A stretch of 64,000 nucleotides of DNA from Sophora flavescens (lineage: Eukaryota; Streptophyta; Magnoliopsida; Fabales; Fabaceae), in contig CM061063.1 in the NCBI GenBank assembly GCA_030762895.1, positions 214,367,103 through 214,431,102 of the forward strand, written 5' to 3'. Within the stretch, counting starts at the first letter, position 1. Every line of letters begins with the position of its first letter. The notes beneath the pieces were generated by a model, which was not told the origin of the DNA, searched no databases, and saw only the letters and a list, made by a program, of their open reading frames with translations. The translations under genes and the position numbers were made by a program. Positions 45,431 to 56,454 of the stretch are shown one piece after another.

Positions 45431-45973
45431 CTATCCGACTGCCTCTGGAACATCTGTTTGTATAGACTGTTGTCTGGGATATAGCCGTCTGGAAGACACC
45501 CGAGAAGACTCTGAAACGGTGGCTCGGACCTCTGGAGGTGCTGGTACCTCTGGAGGTTCTGGTACCTCTGGAAGGGGTATCAGGTCCTGAGCTGGAGCAA
45601 TCAGGTCCTCCTCGTTTATGGGTGCCTCCTCTGGCTCTGGTGCTAGTGCTGGTGCGGGTCCTAGAACAAGTACCTCGAAGGGTACCATGAAGGGAACGGG
45701 AGCCATGCCTGGCAGCGATGGCATCGGCAATATATGCCCATCTGGATGTCCGATCGGGAAAGGAAAGGTCATGCCACCTCGGAAAGTGCTGACAAAACCA
45801 ATGGATGCTCCCTGCCCAAGTCCATAAGTGATGGACATCTGACCCGTATATACAGCAAAACGAGTGACCGGGTCCACTAGCCACCCGTTCGGGTCAACAC
45901 ACTCAATCTCGAAGGACCCCGAGAGGGGAAACCCCGGATCCTGGGTCATCCAAGGGTGATCCCAGTGCGCCAT
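45431..45973 (-). CDS. LTR-embedded ORF of unknown function (Tekay 3' LTR)
   Basis: 180 codons on the element's own strand, entirely inside the LTR. Residues about 1-50 (MAHWDHPWMTQDPG, then GSFEIECVDPNGWLVDPVTR, then FAVYTGQMSITYGLGQG) align without gaps to the LTR ORF at 16783-17013. Residues about 60-150 are Pro/Glu/Ala-rich (PGMAPVPFMVPFEV, PEVPEPPEVPAPPEV), and the end is basic (SRRLYPRQQS). No recognised domain. It could be part of a larger transcript, because a second open segment (46485-46153, SAIALHGHPPSTDKGVCEGL) lies upstream on the same strand, with an AT-rich, intron-like gap between them. Coding function is inferred from conservation, not shown. Confidence 0.45.
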   Translation of the reverse strand: MAHWDHPWMTQDPGFPLSGSFEIECVDPNGWLVDPVTRFAVYTGQMSITYGLGQGASIGFVSTFRGGMTFPFPIGHPDGHILPMPSLPGMAPVPFMVPFEVLVLGPAPALAPEPEEAPINEEDLIAPAQDLIPLPEVPEPPEVPAPPEVRATVSESSRVSSRRLYPRQQSIQTDVPEAVG

Positions 45974-46152
45974 CCGTCTTGTCTGGATCTAAGGTACAAA
46001 ACATATACAGACAACAAAACACACAGCAAAAGAAAGGGGATAAGAAACAATATAACGTCAAACATGGAAAGGGTTTAGCAACATTTAATTCTATAACAGC
46101 ACAATAAACATCCGTCTCCAAGAATATAAATATATATATAACACAATCATCC

Positions 46153-46485
46153 TCAATCCACATCTGAGATTTTTCCTCTACCCTCCATCATGATGCAATG
46201 CAAATGCTGTATGAATCGTCTCATCAGGTATCGGTCATATCCGTATATCCACATCGACACGTCCCAGAGGCCCTCGCACACACCCTTGTCCGTGGATGGA
46301 GGATGCCCATGCAAAGCAATTGCACTATAGCTGTACAATCTGGTGCACACCTCTGAACCACGGTCGGGGTGCTCATGCAACGCATGAACTATACCTGCAA
46401 CTAAAATGAAATAATGTCTGGGACGGTTCGCCGTTAGCCTAAACCCCGAGAATTCTCCCATCGAGGAATAGACCCCAACGACCAT
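46153..46485 (-). CDS. Upstream open segment in the Tekay LTR, unknown function
   Basis: 110 codons, MVVGVYSSMGEFSGFRLTAN, then HYFILVAGIVHALHEHPDRG and WIYGYDRYLMRRFIQHLHCI. It lies on the same strand as, and 180 bp upstream of, the Pro-rich LTR ORF. It has a balanced amino-acid make-up, unlike random AT-rich frames, but no domain I know. It could be an upstream exon of the same LTR transcript, or a chance frame in the GC-richer part of the LTR. The equivalent stretch of the A/B LTRs does not show it. Confidence 0.3.
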   Translation of the reverse strand: MVVGVYSSMGEFSGFRLTANRPRHYFILVAGIVHALHEHPDRGSEVCTRLYSYSAIALHGHPPSTDKGVCEGLWDVSMWIYGYDRYLMRRFIQHLHCIMMEGRGKISDVD

Positions 46486-47849
46486 GTTTCAGGTCCACCA
46501 GACCATGTTTCAGGTCAACCATATCACAGACCATGTTTCAGGTCACCCCCTAGTGCCTTAACCGTTCATCATAATCTCATACATAACCTCAATAATAATC
46601 TCGTCTCATCAATATCATCATCATTTCACAGTAATTATCTCGTTTAGGCACTACTAACACATATATAATATGAATTCCCCAAAACATTATCATGTCTCAA
46701 CTTAACTTATCACTTACTCAACCTCTAAGCATAATCATTACACTCATGTCATCATACCATCATATCATCATATCATCATGTCATCGTTATAATCATGTTA
46801 TCATTTCCAAAATAATAATCATTACCAATTATAATAAAATAATAATAAAACAATAATAATATATATCCACATTTCATAAGCCAGTCCACAACATTTATCA
46901 AACATCATATCAATGGCAGTGAAATAGTCAAACAATCAAGCAGGTAATCATTAAATAATAAAATAATATATTTTTATCGTAACGACGATAAACGCACAAT
47001 TTCAAAATCATCATTAGTACCACTAGGTAGTCCCCAATGTGATATGGACATTGTCCGTTACTCGCTCTCATGTAGGGTTTGAGTCGCCCTACGCCATTAT
47101 CGAATTAAATGTGACTGCGTCGTTTCTGACGTTAAATGATTTCTTTCCCCCACCTGAAAACCGTACGGCCACCGGAACACTACGAAACCACCCCTCCTCT
47201 ACTCGTCTCGAATCTGCCTCACACGGAATAAGGTCTCCGAGTCTCCGAAATTCCACTTAAGTATCACATTGTGAATGACACATTGTAAGGAACTTAAAAT
47301 CTGCAGCAAACTCCACAAAATCCGCTACTATTTTGGATCTATATCTCACAATACAGACATTGGTTTAAAAACTTGAATGGTGAGAATAAATAAATACCTA
47401 TCCTTGACGTCCTCCAAATATTTCAGCCCGATCCAACGGTGAACCAACCTTGGATGGCCCTTCTATGGTGACTTGTCAGAAGCTGGACGAGTTGAGTTTC
47501 TCTCCATCTTCTCCGATCCCGGGCCACGTTTCTTTGCGTTCTAAGCTGGTTTGAAGTCCGATTGACCTCAAATTTGAGCTATAGGCTCATCAAGACCTAA
47601 TAAGCAACATCAACCCAAAAAAAATTCCTAATCTCAACCCTAACTCAAAATTTCTTATTTCACACTCATACGTCTTAAAGACGATAATCGGGGAAAACCC
47701 TAAGTTGTTCTTTCGTTCAAACTCACTCGAGATGACTTCGTACTTTCCATGCAAATGTTTCTAGACCTCAAATAATATCTTAACTATTTAATCCAAGCCT
47801 TAAACCTAATCCTCTTACGTAAACAAAACATAAAATTACGACTGTTACA

Positions 47850-47867
47850 TTTCTACCCCCTTAAAAG
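47850..47867 (-). promoter_or_regulatory. Polypurine tract of the Tekay element
   Basis: The minus strand reads CTTTTAAGGGGGTAGAAA directly before the 3' LTR start TGTAACAG, which fixes the LTR edge and the orientation. Confidence 0.85.
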
Positions 47868-48616
47868 AAATTTGTCCTCGGAATTTGCGTACCTGAAAAC
47901 AAATGGGGGTACTGTTGCTGCATGTCTACCTCACGCTCCCAAGTAGCATCTCTGGTACTAACAACCCAAATGACATTAACCAGGGGAATCTGGTTACCAT
48001 GGAGTTCTTTAATCCTTCTATCTACAATCTTAGACGGTAAAGCCTCATATTCTAAATTCTCTCGGAGTTGTATGGACTCTGGCTCAATTACATGAGAAGG
48101 ATTTGGGTAATATTTTCTCAAATAGGAAACATGGAAGACATTGTGAAGGTTGGAAAGGTTAGGCGGTAAGGCTATTTGGTAAGCTATTAGATCAATTCGC
48201 CGAAGAATCTAAAATGGTCCAATGAATCGGGTAGTGAACTTTCTAGACTTTATAGCTCTGCCATTTCCGGTCTTCGGAGTGACTCTCAAGAACATGTGAT
48301 AACCTTCTTGAAACTCTAAGGGTCTCCTCCTCTTGTTATTGTAGCTCCTTTGTCTATCCTACGCTTCCTTCATTTTCTCTCTTATTTTCCCGACTTGTTC
48401 CGTTGTTTGTTGTACCACATGAGGACCCAACACTTGGTTCTCGCCAGTCTCATACCAACACCACGGAGTCCTGCACTTTTTCCCATACAAAGCCTTATAC
48501 GGTGTCAACCCGATACTGCTGTGGAAACTGTTATTGTATGTGAACTCAATCAAAGGTAGGAATTCATCCCAACTATCGACATGTTCCAACACACAAGCTC
48601 TTAGAAGGTCCTCCAA
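47861..48616 (-). pseudogene. Integrase C-terminus and chromodomain of the Tekay element
   Basis: Frame 48616-48359 (HVDSWDEFLPLIEFTYNNSF, then SIGLTPYKALYGKKCRTPW) is the last part of the integrase core. After a break, frame 48121-47861 holds the chromodomain: YEALPSKIVDRRIKELHGNQ, then IWVVSTRDATWEREVDMQQ with the expected ATWE box. Chromodomains direct integration into heterochromatin in this lineage. The stop lies only a few bases before the polypurine tract. Confidence 0.88.
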
Positions 48617-48649
48617 TGATTGGATTGTTCTCTCTGACTGTCCATCCGT

Positions 48650-49772
48650 CTAAGGATGATAAGCAGAACTCATCCTCAACTTGGTTCCCAAAGCATTGTG
48701 TAACTGTCTCCAGAATCTAGATGTAAATCTACTCGATGGCACACCGTGTAACCTCACAACTTCCTTGATGTAAATCTGGGTCAACTTCTCAAGACTGTAA
48801 CTCTCACCAATAGGTAAGAAGTGAGCACACTTCGTTAACCTATCAATCATAACCCAAATCGCATCGAACCTTTTCAGAGTTCGTGGTAATCCAACCACAA
48901 AGTCCATAGCTATACTATCCCACTTCCACTCTGGGATATCCAAGGACTGCAACAACCCTGCGGGCTTTTGATGCTCTATCTTAGCTTTCTGACACACCAA
49001 ACATGATAGAACATACTCCACCACTTCTTTCTTCATCTTTAATCAAGTCCATACCTAGGTTCATATCTCTAAATTGTTCAAGCAACTCCATCTCTTTCAC
49101 CATCATTGCGGACACGTGCAAAGATTTCCCACTCAGTGCATCCGCCACAACATTAGCTTTTCCTGGATGGTATTGAAGATCAAACTCATAATCCTTAATG
49201 AATTCCATCCATCTACGCTGCCTCATGTTCAGCTCCTTCTGATCAAACAAATACTTTAAACTCTTGTGATCGCTGAACACATTGAACTTAGCTCCATAGA
49301 GATAGTGTCACCATATCTTCAATGTGAACACTATGGCTGCCAACTCCAGATTTTGGGTCGGGTAATTCCTTTCATGTACCCTCAACTGTCGGGAAGCATA
49401 AGCCACAACTCTTCCCTCTTGCATCAAAACACAACCCAATCCTTGATATGACGCGTCACAGTACACATCAAACTGTCCTAATTGATCTGGTAATGTCAAC
49501 ACTTGAGATATAGTCAACTTCTCCTTTAGCTTTTGAAAGCTCTCCTCACACTTTTCTATCCAAACAAACGTCATACCTTTTCTCGTTAACTGCATCATAG
49601 GCAATGGAATCTTCGAGAAACCCTTGATAAACCTCCTGTAATACCCGGCTAAACCTAGAAAACTCCTCAACTCACTCACTGACTTAGGCCTCTCCGGTTG
49701 GGAATTCGCGTATAAAATAAAAAAATAACGCATCGGAAAAATTCCCATCGAAGGATCCTTGCGAATGGTCAT
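48650..49772 (-). pseudogene. RNase H and integrase core of the Tekay element (frameshifted)
   Basis: Frame 49772-49308 holds ERPKSVSELRSFLGLAGYYR (RT connection) and FDVYCDASYQGLGCVLMQEG (RNase H with catalytic Asp). Frame 49280-48981 continues DHKSLKYLFDQKELNMRQRR. Frame 49036-48650 has the zinc-binding CLVCQKAKIEHQKPAGLLQ and core WDSIAMDFVVGLPRT with the first Asp, up to SRFTSRFWRQLHNALGTKLR where the second Asp (D of the DRDxRF motif) is no longer readable. Nonsense or frame changes separate the three parts. Confidence 0.9.
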
Positions 49773-51103
49773 GATTCATGGTTAGAAGATTTACCTCTTG
49801 AAGCGATGACAGTTGATTAAAATCGTCTATCACGAACACCGCACGAACGATGTCTCTAAGGTATCCACACGAGCAAATTCCGTGAACGTCCAACGTCATG
49901 AACCCGAAGCGTCTCTGTCTCACAGTGCTAGCTTCGAAAACCGAGACCTGCTACTCACTGTCACTCTCTATGTGCGGCTAGGGTAAAAACAAAACCGTGT
50001 AGGCACAATAGCTTAAGTGGTCTACTTATAGTAGCACCTCCTTAAGTGAGTTAGTGAGCAGCGTTTGACCTAAGCCCCGTGTACTATGCGCTAGGCCCAA
50101 TAGAAAAGTCCAACTCTCCTTTTAATGCTTCTTTTAATCCGCTCTTATGTGTGTGACCCTGTAGGTTCCCAAAACGTTAGTAGTAATATTAAATCCCATT
50201 TAATATTACAAATAGTGAGCGGTATCTAGCAATACATCACTGCTACCTAAGTAGTGAGAAAGTTAGTGATTTGACGAAACCTTTCTGTGACATATATTCA
50301 TGTGCATTATTATCCCTTTGTCCATATATCTATATGGAACACAAGACATAGAATGTGTCACCCTTGTATGGTTCAATATCATGTTCCCTGATACCCGAGT
50401 AGACTTAACAACAAATGAGGTCAATATCTCATATTGACTCATTTCAGCACGGCCATGCATTTTACAGTCTCACTCTATCAGGGGCCCCACAGATATTACT
50501 CCTGTTATGTAGGAGGGATAAATTCCATCTAGGTCACTCACATCCCTCTGCATGGCTCGTGGTATGCCCAATGACCGTCTTTATAATCATCCTATTACAG
50601 ATGACGTTTGACGATATTAAAGCACACGACTCCTCATGTAGGGATCATAGCGATTTCAGGTCGAAGGATTGCATACACCATTGTCACTATGAGAACTACT
50701 TATGACACTCACATAACGCTCCATGTAGTGTTCTCATGGTGGGTCAATCCAGTACATCATTACTCTAATGTGTACCTATGTGGCGACTCGATATCACATA
50801 TCCATGACTTGTGAGATATGGTCATCAGTCTGCACACATAATAGTCTCAATTGTATTATTATTGTCCTTATTAATAAAATACTTGACTACGGATATTTAA
50901 GAATAGGATTTCATTGTTCAATAGTGTCTCACGATCAAGTCATATACTTGATATTCTATTAAACTGAAATTTCTATTCTAAGGACTTTATTATGTTTAAA
51001 CAAGTAACACAATAAACTGGAATGCCTCATATCATATATATATAATAGCAAGATACAAATGTAAGTCTAAGAAATACACTGGTCTCTAGGGCTTACACCA
51101 ACA
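49696..51103 (-). mobile_element. Solo copia-type LTR inside the Tekay pol
   Basis: 1,408 bp between perfect TCTCC duplications (49691-49695 and 51104-51108). On the minus strand it starts TGTTGGTGTAAGCCCTAG, a common start of plant copia LTRs, and ends CGCGAATTCCCAACC, where CCCAACA would be expected. The terminal CA has become CC. It separates the reverse transcriptase from its connection domain. Confidence 0.85.
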
Positions 51104-51108
51104 TCTCC

Positions 51109-52222
51109 CACTTAATCACGGCTCTACCTTAACTGGATCAACAACTATCCCTTCCTTGTTGATTACATGCCCAAGAAACTGCACTTCCTCTAACCAAAAT
51201 TCACACTTGGATAGCTTAGCATACAACTACCTATCTCTCAGCACCTGTAACACCACTCTCAGATGTTCCTCGTGCTCTTCCCGGCTACGGGAATAGATAA
51301 GAATATCATCTATAAACACCACAACGAACGGTCTAAAGATCCTGTTCATGTAGTCCATGAACACCGCTGGAGCATCAGTTACACCAAAAGGTATAACTAG
51401 GTACTCATAGTGTCCGTACCTCGTCATGAAAGCTATCTTGGGTATATCCTCCTTCTTCACCCTAATCTGATGGTATCCCGATCTTAAATCTATCTTAGAA
51501 AACACTGAAACTCTCTTCAACTGATCCATTAGATCATTTATCCTAGGTAACAGATATTTGTTCTTGATTGTAACCTTGTTTAACTGCCTATAATCCATAC
51601 ACAACCTAGAAATTCCATCATTCTTCCTCACAAACAAGACTGGTGCTCCCCAAGGTGATACACTCGGTCTGATGAATTCCTTCTTCATCATATCATCCAG
51701 TTGTTTCTTTAACTCTGCCAACTCCACGGGTGACATCCGATAAGGAGCTACTGATATAGGTCCGGTCCCTGGTATGAGATCTATGACGAACTCCGCCTCT
51801 CTCTTTGGTGGCAAACCTGGAACATTAGGATGGAAAACCTCAGGAAACTTTCTCACGATAGGCAAAGAATCTATGTTCGGAGTTTCCTTAGCTTCCAAAG
51901 AGAAAAGCATCACATACTGCTGAGAATCGTCACTCCTCATAGCTGCTCCTTCATTGGCAGGTACTATGCTAGAAGGCTCAAGAAAAGATAAGGTCTTTTT
52001 GGCACAGTCTAACACTACATGGTTAGCCGAAAGCCAATCCATGCCAAGAATGACATATATCTGTTGCATAGGCAAACACACGAGATCTACAAAGAATGTC
52101 CTATTTTCAACAACTATAGGACACTGTCGGCAAACAGAGATAATGATCAAAGAATCACTGGTAGGGGTAGATACTGTAAGAGTATATGGTAGTTGAGAAA
52201 TAGGCAAATGTAAATGATCCAC
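51109..52222 (-). pseudogene. Protease and reverse transcriptase of the Tekay element
   Basis: One long frame (52222-51227) starts within the protease, whose active-site DTG lies upstream in damaged sequence; the flap region YVILGMDWLSANHVVLDCAK is visible. RT follows: YRMSPVELAELKKQLDDMMK, LCMDYRQLNKVTIKNKY, VFSKIDLRSGYHQIRVKKED with the first catalytic Asp, and VVVFIDDILIYSRS with the FIDD active site. The frame breaks at about 51230, just after the active site. The last part (LSKCEFWLEEVQF, about 51225-51110) is in another frame. Confidence 0.92.
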
Positions 52223-52303
52223 ACACTAACGCGAAACAAACGAATGTGTAGCGCCTGATTCAAACAACACATATGAGAGTCTGCCAGATATTAAACACAC
52301 ACC

Positions 52304-52880
52304 TTGAATAAGATCTGCATATTGAGAGGACTCAGATCCTCTCACTGTAAACACTCTCCCCGTGGCCTGAGGTCTGGCCATCTGTCGTCCTGCCGCTGGA
52401 ACGCTTCTCCCAGCTCCACCTCTAGAACCACTGGCTCCTCTTCCGGCAGCTGGCTGCTGCTGTCCTGCTCTCTTTCATCAATCCCTATCAAAATGACATG
52501 GTTTGTCATAGATGTAGCAACCAGATATATCTGTACAATCTCTGATATAATGCGGAACTCCGCAGCTGAAACATACTAGGCCTCTCTGCTGCTGGCCCTC
52601 TCTGCTAACTAGTGCTGGTGGTGCAGATGTCTGAGCGCTTTGCCCGGGTCTAGTGTATGGTCCTCTCCTCCACTAAGAACCTCTGCCCTCTCTCCTCTGA
52701 TGACCTGGTCGGGTAGGACCCCCACTACGCTGCTGTCTCTGCTCTGCAGCCTGTCTCCGGTCCATACTCTCATAGCACTACACCTCTCCACTAACTCTGG
52801 AAAACTCAAGATATCCAAGGGCACTATAGCCCTCCTCAGCTCGTGCGGTAAGCCCACCTCAAACCTCCGACACATCCAAT
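52304..52880 (-). pseudogene. Partial gag of the Tekay element
   Basis: The minus-strand reading CRRFEVGLPHELRRAIVPLD, then ILSFPELVERCSAMRV, is the C-terminal part of Ty3 gag. A CCHC knuckle CFSCGVPHYIRDC lies near 52575-52535. The N-terminal half is missing: the gag reading runs straight into LTR-like sequence at about 52880, a deletion junction that also removed the primer binding site. Confidence 0.85.
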
Positions 52881-52882
52881 CC

Positions 52883-54461
52883 TCATGTTATCATACCATA
52901 ATATCATCATGTCAACATGCTATCATTACAATCATGTTATCATTTCCAAAATAATAATCATTATCAATTATAATAAAATAATAATAAAACAATAATAATA
53001 TATATCCACATTTCAAAGGCCAGTCCACAACATTTATCAAACATCATATCAATGGCAGTCAAATAGTCAAGGAGGCAGTCATTAAATAATAAAATAACAT
53101 ATTTTTATCGTAAAGACGATAAACGCACAATTTTAATATCATCATTGGTACCACTTGGTAGTCCCCAATGTGATATGAACATTTCTGTTACTCTCTCTCA
53201 CGTAGGTTTTAGGTCGCCCTATGTCATTATCGAATTAAATGCGACTGCGCCGTTTCCGACGTTAAATGATTTCTTTCCCCCACCTGAAAACCGTACGACC
53301 ACCGAAATGCTACGAAACCACCCCTCCTCTACTCGTCTCGAATCTGCCTCACACGGAATAAGGTCTCCGAGACTCCGAAATTCCACCTAAGTATCACATT
53401 GTGAATGACACATTGTAAGGAACTTAAAATCTGCAGCAAACACCACAAAATCTGCCACGTTTTTGGCTTTATATCTCACAATCCAAAATTTTTTAACAAA
53501 TTGAATGGTGAGAAAAAAGAACTATCTACCCTTGACATCCTCCAAAAATTTTAGCTCGATCTAACGGTGAATAAACCTTGGATGGCCCTTCTATGGTGAC
53601 TGGTCAGAAGCTGGACGAGTTGAGTTTCTCTCCATCTTGAGCTGAATAACTCACACTCATAGGGTTATACAGAAATTCGAACCGTTGGATATGAAACACT
53701 ATCAGCCCAAAACCTCCCTATAAAATTTGAACACAATCCAACGGTGGAAAAAAGTGTGGTGATGGTTTTACAGAAGCTGCTCCATCCAAGCCTCAAGCTT
53801 TCAACAATGAGGGGTTTGGGTTCTTTGGTAGTTTTCTTCCTCCAATCTCTATCTCTCTCTCTATCTTTCTTCGTTCCTCTCTCTAATCTTCCTTCTCTGC
53901 TTTACTCTGCTCTCAGCCTTCTTTCTCACGAGGTTTATATGAGGTATCTTACCTCTTGGACCTCTTTTTTTTTTTTTTTTTTTTTCTAGCGCAGGAGCTC
54001 GATGCTAGATTTCAAGCGCTCAGTGCTGGAGCGTCCCCGTGTGCCTGCATGCACGCTACGTTACCTGCCATGTGTCCGTGTTTATGGCCCACTTCCCACG
54101 CTCAGCGCTGGCCTCGGGTCAGCAACGTTGACCTTGTGCGTTTCTTCGCGTTCTGAGCTCGTTTGCAGTCCGGTTGACCCCAAATTTGAGATATAGGCTC
54201 ATCCAGACCTAATAAACAACCTCAACCCATCCAAACTTCCTAATCTCAACCCTAACTCAAAATTTCTAGTTTCACACTCATACGTCTTAAAGAGGATAAT
54301 CGGGGAAAACCCTAAGTTGTTCTTACATTCAAACTCACTCGAGATGACTTCGTACTTTCTATGCAAAGGTTTCTAGACCTCAAACAACATCTTAACTATT
54401 TAATCCAAGCCTTAAACCTAATCCTATTAGTTAATCAAAACATAAAATTACGGCTGTTACA
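52883..54461 (-). mobile_element. 5' LTR of the Tekay element (3' part deleted)
   Basis: It aligns with 46745-47849 of the 3' LTR but keeps an extra block at 53640-54110. That block contains AGCGCTGAGCG-type palindromes (54000-54120), a T-run and, downstream on the minus strand, TATAAA at about 53939-53934. The part of the LTR that should carry the ORF (equivalent of 45021-46740) is lost in the deletion that joins it to gag. Confidence 0.85.
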
Positions 54462-54466
54462 CCACT

Positions 54467-56238
54467 CATATGGGGGAATGCTGGCTCGCCAAAGGAGTAC
54501 ATGATGTTTATGTATCTTTGTCCCGACGTTGGTGCATTGAGGTCTGCACCGAATAAATTTCTGACAAATTCGTCGTCACTAAAGGCATAGGAGAGTCAAA
54601 GATTGCCGGTCCATTGGGGAGGAGGCTCTTGGTCTGGGATAGTGTTAGCAAAAGCATCAGTTGGAGGATACTGGGCTTCAAACTGCACGTCTTGCGGCAT
54701 CCGGTGGCTTGGTTGTCGTGGTGTGTTTGCCTTGCACGCAGTGTGTAGGCCGTTGGTGGATGCGGTGATGTTTCACCAACGCTGTGGCGACGTCCCACCC
54801 CGTCCACCTCGCCGTGGGTCTCAAACTTGTTGGTGAGTTGACTGGTAAGGCTTGGAATTTTGCCTAAACCACGTCATATACTCTGCTGTATGCGTCAGTG
54901 GACCCTGAATAGGTTGCCCTTGCACCAGGTGCTCTATAAGATCCCTACAATATGGCAGATACCCTTCATGCCTTTCTTGCCAATTTGTGTAATGTTGTCC
55001 CCTCATGTCAAGGTTGTGTTTGTGATCCAAATCTACAGGAGGTCTGAGTATGTCCTGTTGTATGCCAAACTGGAGCTTTACCCTATCCGTTCGGTGCCAT
55101 TCAATCATAGAGAAACAAATCAACACCATGTAAGCACTCCATGATCCTCAGTCTCGGAATGCTCTGACTTGCAGGACGTTCTCATAACTTGCACATGGCC
55201 TCCACAAAAACTGAAAGATTAAGCATGATCAGTAAAATTAAGCATGATGGCAGCAAGTACAAGTGAATATTTTTAACAGTGACATTTTCAACCTGATCAG
55301 GTCCCATGTGATCAATAACTGTTATGTAACCGGAAACTGAGCTGTTAGGAGTTCCGGTAAACTGCAGCCCCCTCCCGGACCAACTAGTAAAAAAAAAGCA
55401 CTTTTAAATCAGTCCGCTATTTAGGAAATAAAGTAAATTTAACGTAGGATATTTTTTCACTAACCATTATGCTAGCGGCCATGACGCATCACGAGGGCAT
55501 CGTGGTGCACTGAAGGGCAAGCCATACCATGCCCAGGATTGTAGCAGTAGAGCACAACCACCTATAGAAATGGCACCAGGTAAGGTTGAGCGGCACATTT
55601 CTCCTCAGTAAAGGCATGCCAAACATGCCGATCCCCAATCAGAAGCGGCGACTTGTGGAAAATCTCGCAATGCAGGCAGGCACATAAGGTGGACTCGCTT
55701 GTTGATTTGTCGAGCATCAACATCCCCCCAACACCCCCCCGATCAAGCGCAAAATGTACGTTCTACAATGTGCCACAATATCGAAAGGTGATGCTCCATC
55801 TGGAAGAGTTGTAAATGTTTCCTGCAACCATTTAACCTTTACGGTAGACCCCTTCATTTGATCTTCTGGAGGCACCACACCCAACAGTTCAGCACAGACT
55901 TCTTCCCAGTCAAAGTAACTGGGGCCAATAACAGGTAAGCCCCTCACACTCAGGCCTAGTTGATGTACAACATCCTCCATGGTTATTGTGCATTCACCCA
56001 AAGGAAGATGAAACGCGTGTGTTTCAGGCCTCCACATTTCAACCATTGCAGTAATCAAGGCATGTTCAATCCTGCAGTGACCAACTTTCGTAGTCATCAA
56101 CAACCCAGCTTCCTGCAACAACGGTTCAATTTGCCGGCTCGAAGGGGACATGGTATGGAGGTGGGATTGGATAAGGACATCATTGATGGTGCCTGATCGG
56201 TGAACGTGTTGTAGCCTGAGCAACGGTTGAGGCTCCAT
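54467..56238 (-). pseudogene. Plant mobile domain (MAIN/MAIL-like) gene of the MULE
   Basis: First frame (56238-55717): EPQPLLRLQHVHRSGTINDV, EMWRPETHAFHLPLGECTIT and MEDVVHQLGLSVRGLPVIG, the start of the PMD fold (PF10536-like) found in MAIN, MAIL1 and many MULE and Ty3 proteins. A shift near 55720 leads to VHLMCLPALRDF-like and LLQSWAWYGLPFSAPRCP-like readings. Next come SVSGYITVIDHMGPDQ (about 55330-55280), EWHRTDRVKLQFGIQQDIL (55129 frame) and TAEYMTWFRQNSKPY. The tail is Pro/Gln-rich and ends FGEPAFPHMSG at the Tekay insertion; 44781-45015 carries the end. Several joins look like introns, others like indels. PMD proteins of MULEs have no firmly known role in transposition. Confidence 0.85.
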
Positions 56239-56454
56239 TCAGATGACTTCAGGTTATGAGGACGATGAAGAAGTTTGGAGTAGCTACTAAGGATGGATTT
56301 CTCTTAGGTGAATGGTTTGATTTCGGACTCAGAGGCCTCGTGGATTTATAGAGGAGACGGGAGCGATCTGGGCCGCTTATCTCGACGGTTCAATCTCGGT
56401 CGTTCATTTTTGTCGACAGAAAACGACAAAATGTCATATTCGGTCGTCTATTAT
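56239..56454. promoter_or_regulatory. Likely shared promoter region between PMD and MURA
   Basis: 216 bp between the divergent gene starts. It contains GAGGCCTCGTGGATTTATAG, whose inverse CTATAAATCCACGAGG is a TATA-like box for the PMD gene (about 56343-56350). The MURA N-terminus is missing to the right, so the original spacing is unknown. Confidence 0.4.

Larger units (their letters stand above)
45021..47849 (-). mobile_element. 3' LTR of the Tekay element
   Basis: 2,829 bp. On the minus strand it begins TGTAACAGTCG and ends with the palindrome GAGACGTCGGGACGTCTCA. It contains three CCTGAAACATGGTC direct repeats (46482-46545) and the ORF at 45431-45973. Compared with the 5' LTR it lacks about 0.47 kb corresponding to 53640-54110, the part with the palindrome block and TATA-like box. 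Confidence 0.9.
45021..54461 (-). mobile_element. Tekay-type chromovirus (Ty3/gypsy) inserted in the PMD gene
   Basis: Perfect CCACT duplications (45016-45020 and 54462-54466) define the element. On the minus strand the order is 5' LTR (truncated), partial gag, protease, reverse transcriptase, RNase H, integrase, chromodomain, polypurine tract and 3' LTR. The C-terminal chromodomain and the pol style place it with chromoviruses, probably Tekay. Gag start, primer site and the end of the 5' LTR are deleted at about 52880. A solo LTR sits between RT and RNase H. It is dead in cis. Confidence 0.93.

Noticed and set aside
45303..45884. 193-codon frame overlapping the LTR ORF on the same strand
   Set aside because: Ser/Thr/Arg-rich shadow of the 45431-45973 frame. 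Only the latter shows similarity to the A/B LTR ORF.
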